This document shows, piece by piece, positions 22,178-30,629 of a stretch of 32,118 nt of DNA. The translations under genes and the position numbers were made by a program. The stretch spans positions 1 to 32,118 of the forward strand of contig OMYS01000021.1 in the NCBI GenBank assembly GCA_900315305.1. The letters run 5' to 3'. The stretch's first letter is position 1. Each line of letters opens with the position of its first letter. The notes beneath the pieces were generated by a model. That model did not search any database, was not told where the DNA came from, and saw only the letters and a list, made by a program, of their open reading frames with translations. Source of the DNA: an uncultured Eubacteriales bacterium. Its GTDB lineage: Bacteria > Bacillota > Clostridia > Lachnospirales > Lachnospiraceae.

Positions 22178-22251
22178 GGAAGTGTCAAGAGAAACAGCCA
22201 ATGAATGTAAGAAGAATCGAACAGAAACATGAGGTTTCGGAGGTGTATAAA

Positions 22252-23931
22252 ATGAGAACAACAGAGAAGCTGGGATATGAGCTTTTGAAGGATCCGTTCA
22301 GGAATAAGGGAACTGCATTTACGGAGGAAGAGCGCAGGAAATACGGACTTGTGGGCCTGCTTCCGCCGCGCATTGACGACATCGAGTCACAGTCGCAGCG
22401 CATTTACCGCCAGATGGAGAGAAAAAGCTCTCCAATTGAGAAGAGACGCTTTCTGATGGATGTCTTCAACCGGAACAGGACCCTGTTCTTCCATGTTTTT
22501 CACGAGCATCTCGTAGAGCTCATGCCGATTGTTTATGATCCGGTCATTGCGGAGAGCATCGAGCAGTACAGCGAACAGTTCATCAATGAGCAGAATGCCG
22601 CATTTCTGTCCATCGACAGACCGGAGGATATTGAAGAGACACTTAGAAATGCCGCGGCCGGAAGAAATATCCGCCTTATCGTCGCGACGGATGGGGAAGG
22701 CATTCTCGGCATCGGCGACTGGGGAACAAATGGCGTGGATATTTCTATCGGAAAGCTGATGGTTTATACGGCTGCGGCCGGCATCGATCCGTCCGAAACG
22801 CTGCCCGTCATGCTCGACTGCGGGACAGACAGAGAGAGCCTGCTTCGCGATCCCCTGTATCTCGGGAACCGGCACAGAAGGGTTCGCGGCGATGCGTATT
22901 TCCGCTTTATTGATAAATTCGTAAAGACTGCCGAGAAGCTGTTTCCGTCGCTGTATCTTCATTTTGAAGATTTCGGGCGCGCAAATGCGGCGAAGGTGCT
23001 TGAGACCTATCGAAGCACCTATCCTGTCTTCAACGATGACCGTCAGGGGACCGGAATCATTGCGCTCGCAGGAATTCTCGGCGCCATGAAAATGAACCAC
23101 CAGAAGCTGACGGATCAGATTTATATGTGCTTCGGGGCCGGAACGGCGGGCGCCGGCATTGCCGACCGCGTTTTCCGCGAAATGTGTGCCGAGGGGCTCA
23201 CGGAGGAAGAGGCCAGAAGTCATTTTTACCTGGTGGACAAGCAGGGGCTTCTTTTTGACGATATGGATGATCTGACCCCTGAGCAGAGGCCATTTGCAAG
23301 AAAACGGTCGGAATTCCGGAACGCAGATGAATTAACGACACTGGAAGCTGCCGTAAATGCAGTTCACCCGACAATTCTCGTGGGAACTTCGACGCAGCCG
23401 GGAGCCTTCACGCAGAGGATTGTGTCCGCCATGAGCTCATGGTGTGCACATCCGGTCATCTTTCCGCTCAGTAATCCCACGAAGCTTGCGGAGGCCAGAG
23501 CAGAAGACCTGATCCGCTGGTCCGACGGAAAAGCGATGGTCGCAACCGGAATTCCTGCAGATCCTGTGCGCTACAAGGGAGTTACGTACCAGATCGGTCA
23601 AGCAAATAATGCGCTGATTTATCCGGGCCTCGGGCTCGGCAGTATGGCCGTGGACTCCCGTCTTGTGACCGATGAAATGATTTCCGCGGCGGCCCATTCG
23701 CTCGGCGGCTTCCTGCAGACAGACGTTCCGGGGGCAGCGGTCCTTCCGCCTGTCTCCAGGCTGACAGAGTTTTCCGAGACAGTCGCCTGCGCCGTAGCGG
23801 CGTGTGCTGTCCGGCAGGGACTGAACCGCGTTCCTGCGGCGGAAGCGGATGTGCCTGAAATCATCAGGAGGAGTATCTGGAGAGCAGAGTACGAGGCGCC
23901 TGAGGAAAATCAGATCAGGCTGGCAGGGTGA
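22252..23931 (+). CDS. mleS: Malolactic enzyme / NAD-dependent malic-enzyme family
   Basis: 559 residues from ATG 22252, which has GGAGGTG eight bases upstream. The family includes malic enzyme (malate to pyruvate, CO2 and NADH) and malolactic enzyme (malate to lactate and CO2, NAD bound). From memory the sequence is very close to lactic-acid-bacterial malolactic enzymes along its length: [97 protein letters not shown] and [18 protein letters not shown] has Arg where most have Ile. The divergent LysR gene is the classic mleR-mleS arrangement. Activity as malic enzyme cannot be ruled out by sequence. A 28-bp palindrome follows the stop. Confidence 0.9.
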   Translation: MRTTEKLGYELLKDPFRNKGTAFTEEERRKYGLVGLLPPRIDDIESQSQRIYRQMERKSSPIEKRRFLMDVFNRNRTLFFHVFHEHLVELMPIVYDPVIAESIEQYSEQFINEQNAAFLSIDRPEDIEETLRNAAAGRNIRLIVATDGEGILGIGDWGTNGVDISIGKLMVYTAAAGIDPSETLPVMLDCGTDRESLLRDPLYLGNRHRRVRGDAYFRFIDKFVKTAEKLFPSLYLHFEDFGRANAAKVLETYRSTYPVFNDDRQGTGIIALAGILGAMKMNHQKLTDQIYMCFGAGTAGAGIADRVFREMCAEGLTEEEARSHFYLVDKQGLLFDDMDDLTPEQRPFARKRSEFRNADELTTLEAAVNAVHPTILVGTSTQPGAFTQRIVSAMSSWCAHPVIFPLSNPTKLAEARAEDLIRWSDGKAMVATGIPADPVRYKGVTYQIGQANNALIYPGLGLGSMAVDSRLVTDEMISAAAHSLGGFLQTDVPGAAVLPPVSRLTEFSETVACAVAACAVRQGLNRVPAAEADVPEIIRRSIWRAEYEAPEENQIRLAG

Positions 23932-23947
23932 GCTGCATGAAAACGAC

Positions 23948-23975
23948 GAGAGGGCACCCGATCGGGTGCCCTCTC
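23948..23975. repeat. 28-bp perfect palindrome, right copy, downstream of mleS
   Basis: GAGAGGGCACCC-GATC-GGGTGCCCTCTC is fully symmetric. It begins 17 bases after the mleS stop and can end the transcript, although no T-run follows. It shares its sequence with 17835-17862. A half-copy of family 2, TAATGGTGTC, follows near 23979. Confidence 0.85.
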
Positions 23976-23999
23976 CCTAATGGTGTCTTCCCACCTAAT

Positions 24000-24063
24000 G
24001 GTGTCAGGTTCCAATAAAAATTTTATAAACGAGTTTATATTTTTTTAATCGGAACCTGACACC
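24000..24063. repeat. 64-bp palindromic repeat, copy P4 (family 2)
   Basis: Left GGTGTCAGGTTCCAATAAAA, right TTTAATCGGAACCTGACACC, centre ATAAACGAGTTTAT. It lies in the convergent gap between mleS and the nuclease gene. Confidence 0.9.
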
Positions 24064-24086
24064 GTACCAATGGACACCGCACCAGC

Positions 24087-25175
24087 TCACGGATTGCAGA
24101 TCTCACACGGATCGTATCCCGCGTTAATGGCTTCCTCGCGGCTGCTGAACGTAACCTTGTTCTTGTCCGACATCCTTGCGACGCTTGAGCAGTCCGGACG
24201 GTGGAACGTGTGCGTGTTTGCATTTCCAATATAAGCCGCCGTTTGGTTCGCATCAGCAGCCGGCTGCGGTGCCTGCGTAGCAGTGGGAGCCGCCTGATTG
24301 GTCTGCCCCTGATCAGCCGCCCCCGTGTCACCCGACTCGGAGCTGTCGCCTGTCGCGTAGTCAATCGTGATATTCGGCTGCACATTGTAGCAGTAGACGC
24401 AGAACAGGACGCCGGCTCCATTATCCTCCACGGACTTTCCTTCCATGAGAACACCCGAGGCGACAAGATTATTTCCCTCGAACACCGGTGTCACGCGGTA
24501 CAGCACATGGTTCCCGGATTCCTTGATGTAGTCTGCCGTCATATTTTCAAACGGCTCCATGCCCTCGACATTCATGTAGCGGGTGCCCGTAATCAGGTTC
24601 TTCTCATTTGCATTTTCCGCCGTCAGCTGATAGCCGATCAGATGACACCGGTTGTACAGATACTTTCCGTCAATGCCATCGTACTTCACGTTGTGCCAGC
24701 CGGTCGGCTTGACCGAGCTGATATCGCCGCGCTTTTCCGTCGGCATCAGGTCCTGCCCGATGCAGGCATATGCCGTGGTGCATCGTCCGAGCGAGTCCAG
24801 ATCGCCGTACTGCTCGAAGGATGTCGCCTGCATATCACTGTCCGAAAAATACGGGACATTATTGTTGACAGCAACATACGGCGCTCCCGCATACGCCGGA
24901 ACGTCAGACAGCTGAAATGAAGTGCCGCCTGCCTGTGCCGCTGCCTGATCTGTTACCCCCTGATCTGCCGCGGCCTGCGCGGCCGTCTGTGCGTCAGCCG
25001 GCGCCGCCGTCGGTGTAACCGTATTTTCTGTGACAGAGCCTGTGCTGCTCGTGGACGCCGTCCGTTTGTCTGACGGAAACAGGGCGAGCCCGACAAAAAG
25101 CATGACCACAAGGAAAATGACAATCCTTACAGTCCTCGCCTGACGCCGGCGTCCGGACTTTCTTCTCTTACTCAT
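24087..25175 (-). CDS. Membrane-anchored or secreted DNA/RNA non-specific endonuclease with C-terminal Ada-like zinc-binding domain
   Basis: 362 residues. Residues 1-16 are very basic (MSKRRKSGRRRQARTVR), followed by a hydrophobic span, IVIFLVVMLFVGLALF. A low-complexity Ala/Gln/Thr linker runs to about residue 85. The nuclease domain, about 88-270, has the DNA/RNA non-specific endonuclease (NS_2) form: DSLGRCTTAYACIG, YLYNRCHLIGYQLTAENANE (catalytic His), NLITGTRYMN and VLYRVTPVFEGNNLVASG. A second Ala/Gln/Thr linker follows. The last 45 residues (NANTHTFHRPDCSSV...DPCEICNP) carry Cys/His ligands of the Ada-type zinc fold. It may serve in DNA uptake, nutrient recovery or defence. It is encoded ten bases after the 136-residue gene. 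Confidence 0.9.
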   Translation of the reverse strand: MSKRRKSGRRRQARTVRIVIFLVVMLFVGLALFPSDKRTASTSSTGSVTENTVTPTAAPADAQTAAQAAADQGVTDQAAAQAGGTSFQLSDVPAYAGAPYVAVNNNVPYFSDSDMQATSFEQYGDLDSLGRCTTAYACIGQDLMPTEKRGDISSVKPTGWHNVKYDGIDGKYLYNRCHLIGYQLTAENANEKNLITGTRYMNVEGMEPFENMTADYIKESGNHVLYRVTPVFEGNNLVASGVLMEGKSVEDNGAGVLFCVYCYNVQPNITIDYATGDSSESGDTGAADQGQTNQAAPTATQAPQPAADANQTAAYIGNANTHTFHRPDCSSVARMSDKNKVTFSSREEAINAGYDPCEICNP

Positions 25176-25185
25176 CTCAGCCTTC

Positions 25186-25596
25186 TTATCTTCTCCAGAT
25201 TTCCATGGTTATTTTCTCGTGAGAATATCCCGCGAAGTCCTCTGTGCTCTCAAGGACCATGCCGCACTCCTCCGGATCAATGTCCAGGAACACATCGCCC
25301 GGATATTTCCGGTTCCACAGGATTCTGACCAGCTCTTCCATATCATCCTTGTACGGCAGAAGCGGCTCTCCCTCCACAAAGCAGTAGTCCTCAGGGCCGG
25401 CATCCCGCAGCGGCTGCTCACTGAGCCTTGCCTGCTCCGGCAGCGTAAGGAACTGACTGGCCGTATACTTCGTCATCCAGAGCGCATGTCCCTCACTCAG
25501 CTCCTCAATTTTTCTTCTGACGACCCGGTCCGACGACTGCCGCCTGTGATTAAACAGGACACCGCCCCGGTCGTCCACAGCTACAATAACCCGCAT
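25186..25596 (-). CDS. Conserved uncharacterised 136-residue protein next to the nuclease
   Basis: ATG with GGAAGGAG upstream. Sequence starts MRVIVAVDDRGGVLFNHRRQ and ends EDFAGYSHEKITMEIWRR. The first strand (VIVAVDDRGGVLFN) faintly recalls dihydrofolate reductase, but no catalytic set is evident. From memory, homologues in Lachnospiraceae are sometimes labelled ribonuclease Z; this protein has no HxHxDH metal motif, so that label is not supported. It has no signal peptide and is cytoplasmic by sequence. It lies ten bases from the nuclease gene and 21 bases after PutP, all on the same strand. It could be an inhibitor or helper of the nuclease, but that is speculation. Confidence 0.8.
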   Translation of the reverse strand: MRVIVAVDDRGGVLFNHRRQSSDRVVRRKIEELSEGHALWMTKYTASQFLTLPEQARLSEQPLRDAGPEDYCFVEGEPLLPYKDDMEELVRILWNRKYPGDVFLDIDPEECGMVLESTEDFAGYSHEKITMEIWRR

Positions 25597-25617
25597 CGCC
25601 TCATACTCCTTCCCGAA

Positions 25618-27144
25618 TCATCCCTTCACTTCATCGAAAACCTTCGTCACCTCCGCATCCGGTGCCGGTGTCAGAAGCGAGACAATCACATTCACGAGGA
25701 TCGCCATCACGAAGGCCGGAAGCAGCTCGTAGATATTGAAATTTCCGCCGAGCGGACGGACACAGTACTTCCAGATAAAAATCATCACGCCGCCGGTCGC
25801 CATGCCTGCCAGCGCACCGTATTTGTTCGAGCGGCGCCAGAACAGCGCGAGAAGCATGACCGGTCCGAAAGTGGCTCCGAAGCCGGCCCACGCAAATGAA
25901 ACGATCCCGAAGACCGAGCTGTTCGGATTCCATGCAAGAAATACACCAATCAGCGCAATCGTCAGAAGGCTGATTCTTGAAATGAGAAGCAGCTTCTTCT
26001 CCTCAATGTGTGCGTGCAGGAACCGGATCAGGATGTCGTTCGATACCGATGAGGACGCCGCCAGAAGCTGCGAGTCGGACGTCGACATCGTCGAGGCAAG
26101 AATGCCGGACAGCACCACGCCGGCAACCAGTGCCGCCAGAACGCCGTAGTGCGACAGCACATCGGAGATCCGGACAATCACGGTCTCAGATGCCGATCCC
26201 GAGAGCGTCTTGATAACGCCTGCGCTCGTCATGGCATTGCCGACCAGACCGATGAGGACAGCCACCGCCATCGAAATCACGACCCAGACCGTCGCCACGC
26301 GGCGGGACAGCTTGATCTTGTCCTCGCTCTCAATCGCCATGAAACGAAGCTGAATGTGCGGCATGCCGAAGTAGCCGAGTCCCCAGGCCAGTGTGGAAAT
26401 CACCGTGAGGGCCGTATACGGCTTTGCCGCGCCGCTCGCGGGGTCATAGCTCTGCGTAAAGCTGAGATATCCCGGCAGAGACCTTGCATTTGCGACCACC
26501 TGGTCCCAGCCGCCGGCCGACCAGATCCCGAACAGAAGGACAACAAGCAGCGCGACCGTCATGATGATCGACTGGATAAAGTCCGTCAGCGACGCGGCCA
26601 GGAAGCCGCCGGATGTCGTGTAGAACATAATGACAACCGCGCTGACGATCATCGCCAGATGATAATCTACGCCGAACAGTGAGTTGAAGAGCTTTCCGCA
26701 GGCGGCAAAGCCGGAGGCCGTGTACGGCACGAAGAAAATGATAATCCACACCGCGGCGAGTCCCGTCAGCACATGCCGCTGGTCGCCGTACCGGTTGGAA
26801 AAGAACTCCGGCAGTGTGATCGAATTCGTCCGCTCTGTGTAGCGGCGGAGCTTCTTCGCAACGAGCAGCCAGTTGAGATACGTACCGCAGGCAAGACCGA
26901 TGACCGTCCAGCCGACGTCCGCCATGCCGGAAAGATACGCAAGTCCGGGCAGTCCCATCAGCAGGTAGCTGCTCATATCAGAGGCCTCCGCGCTCATCGC
27001 CGTGACCAGCGGTCCGAGATGGCGTCCTCCCAGATAAAAATCGCCGACTGTCTCATTTTTCTTGGACAGCCTGGCACCGATCCACATCATCGCAATCAGA
27101 TAAATGCACATCGCCGCCAGCATCAGAAACTGTGATCCTGTCAT
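25618..27144 (-). CDS. putP: Sodium/proline symporter (PutP, SSS family)
   Basis: 508 residues, about 13 membrane helices, ATG with GGGGAGGAG upstream. Imports proline with Na+. The family signatures are clear: GDFYLGGRHLGPLVTAMSAEASDMSSYLLMGLPG, TSGGFLAASLTDFIQSIIMTVALL (the SSS GG-FxAxxxTD motif), GYFGMPHIQLRFMA and GVVLSGILASTMSTSDSQLLAASSSVSNDI (Na+ and substrate serines). C-terminal extension DAEVTKVFDEVKG is hydrophilic. The last gene before it on this strand, MFS, is 75 bases upstream with no clear terminator, so both may be on one transcript. Confidence 0.93.
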   Translation of the reverse strand: MTGSQFLMLAAMCIYLIAMMWIGARLSKKNETVGDFYLGGRHLGPLVTAMSAEASDMSSYLLMGLPGLAYLSGMADVGWTVIGLACGTYLNWLLVAKKLRRYTERTNSITLPEFFSNRYGDQRHVLTGLAAVWIIIFFVPYTASGFAACGKLFNSLFGVDYHLAMIVSAVVIMFYTTSGGFLAASLTDFIQSIIMTVALLVVLLFGIWSAGGWDQVVANARSLPGYLSFTQSYDPASGAAKPYTALTVISTLAWGLGYFGMPHIQLRFMAIESEDKIKLSRRVATVWVVISMAVAVLIGLVGNAMTSAGVIKTLSGSASETVIVRISDVLSHYGVLAALVAGVVLSGILASTMSTSDSQLLAASSSVSNDILIRFLHAHIEEKKLLLISRISLLTIALIGVFLAWNPNSSVFGIVSFAWAGFGATFGPVMLLALFWRRSNKYGALAGMATGGVMIFIWKYCVRPLGGNFNIYELLPAFVMAILVNVIVSLLTPAPDAEVTKVFDEVKG

Positions 27145-27219
27145 ATGGTTGTATCTCCTCCCCTGTGTACATTGTGAATAATTATACTTCTCCCACTTCT
27201 TCCTGTCACTCCCTCTTTT

Positions 27220-28386
27220 TTACTCCGCCGGAACCAGCTTTTTATAAGAGAACTCGAGCATTCCGATATTAAGAAACGCGAAAATGAGCAGATACCACGG
27301 CATAATCCAGATTCCCAGCGCCTGCTGCAGAAGCCCGAACACCATCGGCATAAATGTGCTGCCGACATAGGCGGAGGCCATCTGAAGGCCGATCATGGCC
27401 GCGCTGTTCTTTCTGCCGAAATTCTGAGGCGCCATATGCTGAATTGCGGGGTAGACCGGCCCCATGCCGGTTCCGATCATCACGAAGCCGACCGCCGTGA
27501 CCACATAGCCCGGAAATGGAAGCATCACGACGAGAATGCCCAGAAGCTCGAGCACAATGCCCATGCGGATCATTTTCCTGTCACCGAAATGATTCGAAAT
27601 AAAGCCGGCGATCAGCCTCCCCAGCATCAGTCCCCCGAAGATCAGCGACCCGAAGGAAGCGATCGTCCCGGCGCTCAGCCCTTTTTTTGTCCCTGCAAAG
27701 AAGCTCGGCACCCAGAGGAAGCACGTCGCCTCTCCGCTGCAGTACGCAAAAAATGCAATCAGCGTCTGCACGGCTCCCGGGATCCTCACGACCTCCCGGA
27801 TTCCCGCGCTGTTCTTAAGCGTCTCCTCTTCTTCCTTCGTCTGGTTTCGTTTCCATAAGGGGAGCGATAAAATGCATACAACAAGAATCGCGATCTGCAG
27901 ATACGCCGTCCAGCGGTAGCCCTCATTCCAGCGCGCTCTTCTAAGGGCCGACGCCATGATATACGGGCTGATCATGGCGCCGACGCCGTAGAAGCAGTGC
28001 AGGAAATTCATGACAGAGCCGGAATAATGCATCGCCACGTAATTATTGATTGAGGCATCAATTGCTCCCGCGCCGAGGCCATACGGAACCGCCATAAGAA
28101 ACAGCATCCAGTACTCCGTGCAGACGGAGAAGCCAAGAAGCCCCGCGACCGTCAGCATAATGGAAATGATAACGATCCACTTTGTCTGCATTTTCCGCAT
28201 GAGACGCGGACTTAAGAGCGCCGAAATAATCGTCATAAAGGAAATGGTCATGGACACGTAGCCCGCAAAGGACGACGGGACGCCAAAAAAGACCCGCATC
28301 GCGGGCCAGCCGGACCCGAGCAGAGAATCCGGAAGCCCCAGGCTGATAAAAATCAGATAGATGACTGCGATTAACAGAGATCCCAT
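27220..28386 (-). CDS. Major facilitator superfamily transporter
   Basis: 388 residues, 12 predicted membrane helices, ATG with AAGGAG eight bases upstream. MFS signatures are LISLGLPDSLLGSGWPAMR-type N-terminus (FISLGLPDSLLG), SPRLMRKMQTKW (loop 2-3), VPYGLGAGAIDASINNYVA and SNHFGDRKMIR (loop 8-9), with FVMIGTGMGPVYPAIQH. It belongs to the sugar or multidrug branch with GAGAIDASINN, as in FucP/YfmI-like proteins. Substrate is unknown. It is divergent from cstA. Confidence 0.9.
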   Translation of the reverse strand: MGSLLIAVIYLIFISLGLPDSLLGSGWPAMRVFFGVPSSFAGYVSMTISFMTIISALLSPRLMRKMQTKWIVIISIMLTVAGLLGFSVCTEYWMLFLMAVPYGLGAGAIDASINNYVAMHYSGSVMNFLHCFYGVGAMISPYIMASALRRARWNEGYRWTAYLQIAILVVCILSLPLWKRNQTKEEEETLKNSAGIREVVRIPGAVQTLIAFFAYCSGEATCFLWVPSFFAGTKKGLSAGTIASFGSLIFGGLMLGRLIAGFISNHFGDRKMIRMGIVLELLGILVVMLPFPGYVVTAVGFVMIGTGMGPVYPAIQHMAPQNFGRKNSAAMIGLQMASAYVGSTFMPMVFGLLQQALGIWIMPWYLLIFAFLNIGMLEFSYKKLVPAE

Positions 28387-28452
28387 AAAATTTTCTCCTT
28401 ACGTAAAATTCACACAGCCGCTTACTGTGTGGCAGATGCGGTGCAGATATTC

Positions 28453-28481
28453 AGTTTATCAGACTTCTCTCTCGGATACAA
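28453..28481 (-). promoter_or_regulatory. Candidate promoter of the MFS gene
   Basis: TTGTAT (28476-28481), 17-base spacer, TAAACT (28453-28458), about 65 bases before the ATG. A small palindrome, ACACAG...CTGTGT (28410-28431), lies in the leader. Confidence 0.4.
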
Positions 28482-28545
28482 TGGAGAAGATGGTGCGAGC
28501 TGTAACGCGTGTACGTCATTTTGTTCAAGTTATTGAGACGCGCGC

Positions 28546-28574
28546 TTGACTTTAGCGCGTTACCGGATTAATGT
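28546..28574 (+). promoter_or_regulatory. Weak candidate promoter of cstA
   Basis: TTGACT (28546-28551), 17-base spacer, TAATGT (28569-28574). The matching palindrome arms GTAACGCG (28502-28509) and CGCGTTAC lie around it, spaced about 50 bases, and could form a regulatory site. Confidence 0.3.
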
Positions 28575-28653
28575 ATTGCTAACACGGAAAAATAAAAATT
28601 TCATAAATTTTCGTGTTCAGAGAATTCAAGGATGTAGAAAGAAGGTATCTGGC

Positions 28654-30375
28654 ATGAATAGTCTTGTGATCTTACTGATCGCCGCAGTGGCTCTTCTCTG
28701 CGGCTATGTCTTCTACGGCGGCTGGCTGGCAAAAACATGGGGAATCGACCCGAAGAAGAAAACGCCTGCTGTAGAGATCAACGATGGAGAGGACTACGTT
28801 CCCGCATCGAAATTCACCGTATTTGCCCATCAGTTCTCATCAATCGCCGGTGCCGGCCCTGTCCAGGGTCCCATCATGGCGGCCATGTTCGGATGGGTGC
28901 CCGTTCTCCTCTGGCTTCTGATCGGAGGCATTTTCTTTGGAGCCGTGCAGGATTTCGGCGCTCTCTACGCGTCTGTAAAAAATAAAGGCGAGTCAATCAC
29001 CATGGTAATTGAGCGGTATATTGGAAAGACCGGCCGGCGGGTATTTACGATGTTCTGCTGGCTCTTCTGCCTTCTGGTCATCGCCGCCTTCACGTCCATG
29101 TGCTCCTCCACCTTTGCCCCGGTCAAGGCGACCGCCGTGCAGGCCTATAACGGAGGAACCGCAGGTACCATTTCCCTCCTCTTCATCGGAGGCGCCATCG
29201 TTCTCGGACTTCTGATAAAGAAGGGCTTAAAAAATGAAGGCTGGAAGGCCGTGATCGGTATTGCTCTCATCATCGCCATGTTCGCGATCGGCATGAAGCT
29301 TCCGATCTATCTCAGCGCAAGTCAGTGGAACTTCGTCATCATGGCTTACATTTTCGTGGCGGCCATTCTTCCGATGTGGCTCCTCATGCAGCCCAGAGAT
29401 TATCTCACCACCTTCATGCTGATCTTCATGATCGTCGGCGCTGTCTTCGGCGTTCTGGTCGCGCATCCGGCCATGAAGCTGAATGCATTTAACGGATTTA
29501 CCGTTATCAATTCAGCAGGCGCAAAGCAGTACCTCTTCCCCACGCTGTTCGTCACCATCGCCTGCGGCGCCATCTCCGGCTTCCACAGCCTGGTATCCTC
29601 CGGAACGTCCTCCAAGACCATTCGGAATGAGAAGGACATGAAGTTCGTAGGCTACGGGGCCATGCTCCTTGAGACGCTGGTTGGTGTCATTTCCCTCATC
29701 GTCGTCGGTGCCGTTGCCGTAAATGGAAAGGCCCCCGCTGACCAGACTCCTTTCCAGATCTTCGCGAGCGGCGTCGCCGGATTTTTCGAGCTCTTCGGGA
29801 TCCCGAACTCCGTCGCCAATGTGTTCATGACCATGTGCGTATCCGCGCTGGCGCTGACCACTCTGGATTCAGTCGCCCGTCTGGGCCGGATGTTCTTCCA
29901 GGAGCTCTTCCGGACCGAGACCCCGGATGCCGAGAAATCACCTCTCGAGAAGGTTCTGATTAATCCGGTATTTGCGACATTGATCACGCTCTTCTTCGGC
30001 TATATCCTCTGCCTGGGCGGCTATCAGAATATCTGGGCCCTGTTCGGATCCGCAAATCAGATGCTCGGCGCGGTCGTTCTCCTCGGAATCGCCGTCTTCC
30101 TCCGTGCTACGAACCGGAAGTCGGCCATGATCTATCCGCCGATGTTCATCATGCTGGCTGTCACCTACACGGCCATCATCCTGAATGTGATCGGCAACGT
30201 GAAGGCCTTCGCCGCCGGCACCGGCACCTTCCTGGTCAATGGAATGCAGCTGATCGTCGCGGCCTTCCTGATCTGCCTCGGCGCCTATGTCGTCGTCACC
30301 TGTATGAAGAGCCTCTTTAACTTTCATAAGGAGAAGAAGGCGCGGATGATGGCGGAGGCGGAAGCACGGGCATAA
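28654..30375 (+). CDS. cstA: Carbon-starvation CstA-family transporter (pyruvate/peptide type)
   Basis: 573 residues from ATG 28654, which has AAGAAGGT upstream; the longer open frame to 28546 covers the promoter. About 16 membrane helices. CstA-family proteins import pyruvate or peptides under carbon limitation. The N-terminus LCGYVFYGGWLAKTWGIDP, DYVPASKFTVFAHQFSSIAGAGPVQGP (the family's most conserved region), GAVQDFGALYASVKNKGESI, ISGFHSLVSSGTSSKT and LTTLDSVARLGRMFFQEL confirm it. The C-terminus is charged (KEKKARMMAEAEARA). It ends at a strong terminator. Substrate is by family. Confidence 0.93.
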   Translation: MNSLVILLIAAVALLCGYVFYGGWLAKTWGIDPKKKTPAVEINDGEDYVPASKFTVFAHQFSSIAGAGPVQGPIMAAMFGWVPVLLWLLIGGIFFGAVQDFGALYASVKNKGESITMVIERYIGKTGRRVFTMFCWLFCLLVIAAFTSMCSSTFAPVKATAVQAYNGGTAGTISLLFIGGAIVLGLLIKKGLKNEGWKAVIGIALIIAMFAIGMKLPIYLSASQWNFVIMAYIFVAAILPMWLLMQPRDYLTTFMLIFMIVGAVFGVLVAHPAMKLNAFNGFTVINSAGAKQYLFPTLFVTIACGAISGFHSLVSSGTSSKTIRNEKDMKFVGYGAMLLETLVGVISLIVVGAVAVNGKAPADQTPFQIFASGVAGFFELFGIPNSVANVFMTMCVSALALTTLDSVARLGRMFFQELFRTETPDAEKSPLEKVLINPVFATLITLFFGYILCLGGYQNIWALFGSANQMLGAVVLLGIAVFLRATNRKSAMIYPPMFIMLAVTYTAIILNVIGNVKAFAAGTGTFLVNGMQLIVAAFLICLGAYVVVTCMKSLFNFHKEKKARMMAEAEARA

Positions 30376-30425
30376 GCTGATCTCTCGTCTGGAGCGTCCG
30401 GCGCTGAATAGTTGCAACGTGATTT

Positions 30426-30462
30426 AAAAGGACTGCCGCAAGTCATGCGGCAGTCCTTTTTT
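30426..30462 (+). terminator. Terminator of cstA
   Basis: AAAAGGACTGCCGCA (30426-30440), loop AGTCA, TGCGGCAGTCCTTTTTT (30446-30462): a 15-bp stem with T-run. The short sequence GCTGAATAGTTGCAA just before it (30401 on) resembles the right end of family 1, a possible relic. Confidence 0.93.
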
Positions 30463-30509
30463 CGCACAGACCTGACTGCTTGGTGTGCTTCTGCTTCGGT
30501 GCTTCAGGA

Positions 30510-30573
30510 GGTGTCAGGTTCCGATTAAAAAACTGTAAAGTCGTTTATACAATTTTTATCGGAACCTGGCACC
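30510..30573. repeat. 64-bp palindromic repeat, copy P5 (family 2), with an extra half-unit
   Basis: Left GGTGTCAGGTTCCGATTAAA, right TTTTATCGGAACCTGGCACC. A further right half, CGAACCTGACACC, follows at about 30593-30605. It lies between the cstA terminator and the end of csm6. It is not a CRISPR repeat, since there are no regular spacers. Confidence 0.88.
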
Positions 30574-30629
30574 CATGGTGCCTATGGCGCCTCGAACCTG
30601 ACACCTGTGGCACCGCACCTGCCCATTCA

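Noticed and set aside
28501..28516. Catabolite-control (cre) box before cstA
   Set aside because: TGTAACGCGTGTAC has the outer bases but the central CG is out of register with the cre pattern.
14077..30573. The five 64-bp repeats as part of a CRISPR array
   Set aside because: They are kilobases apart, are palindromes without regular spacers, and lie between unrelated genes. No array was seen in the window, although csm6 is present.
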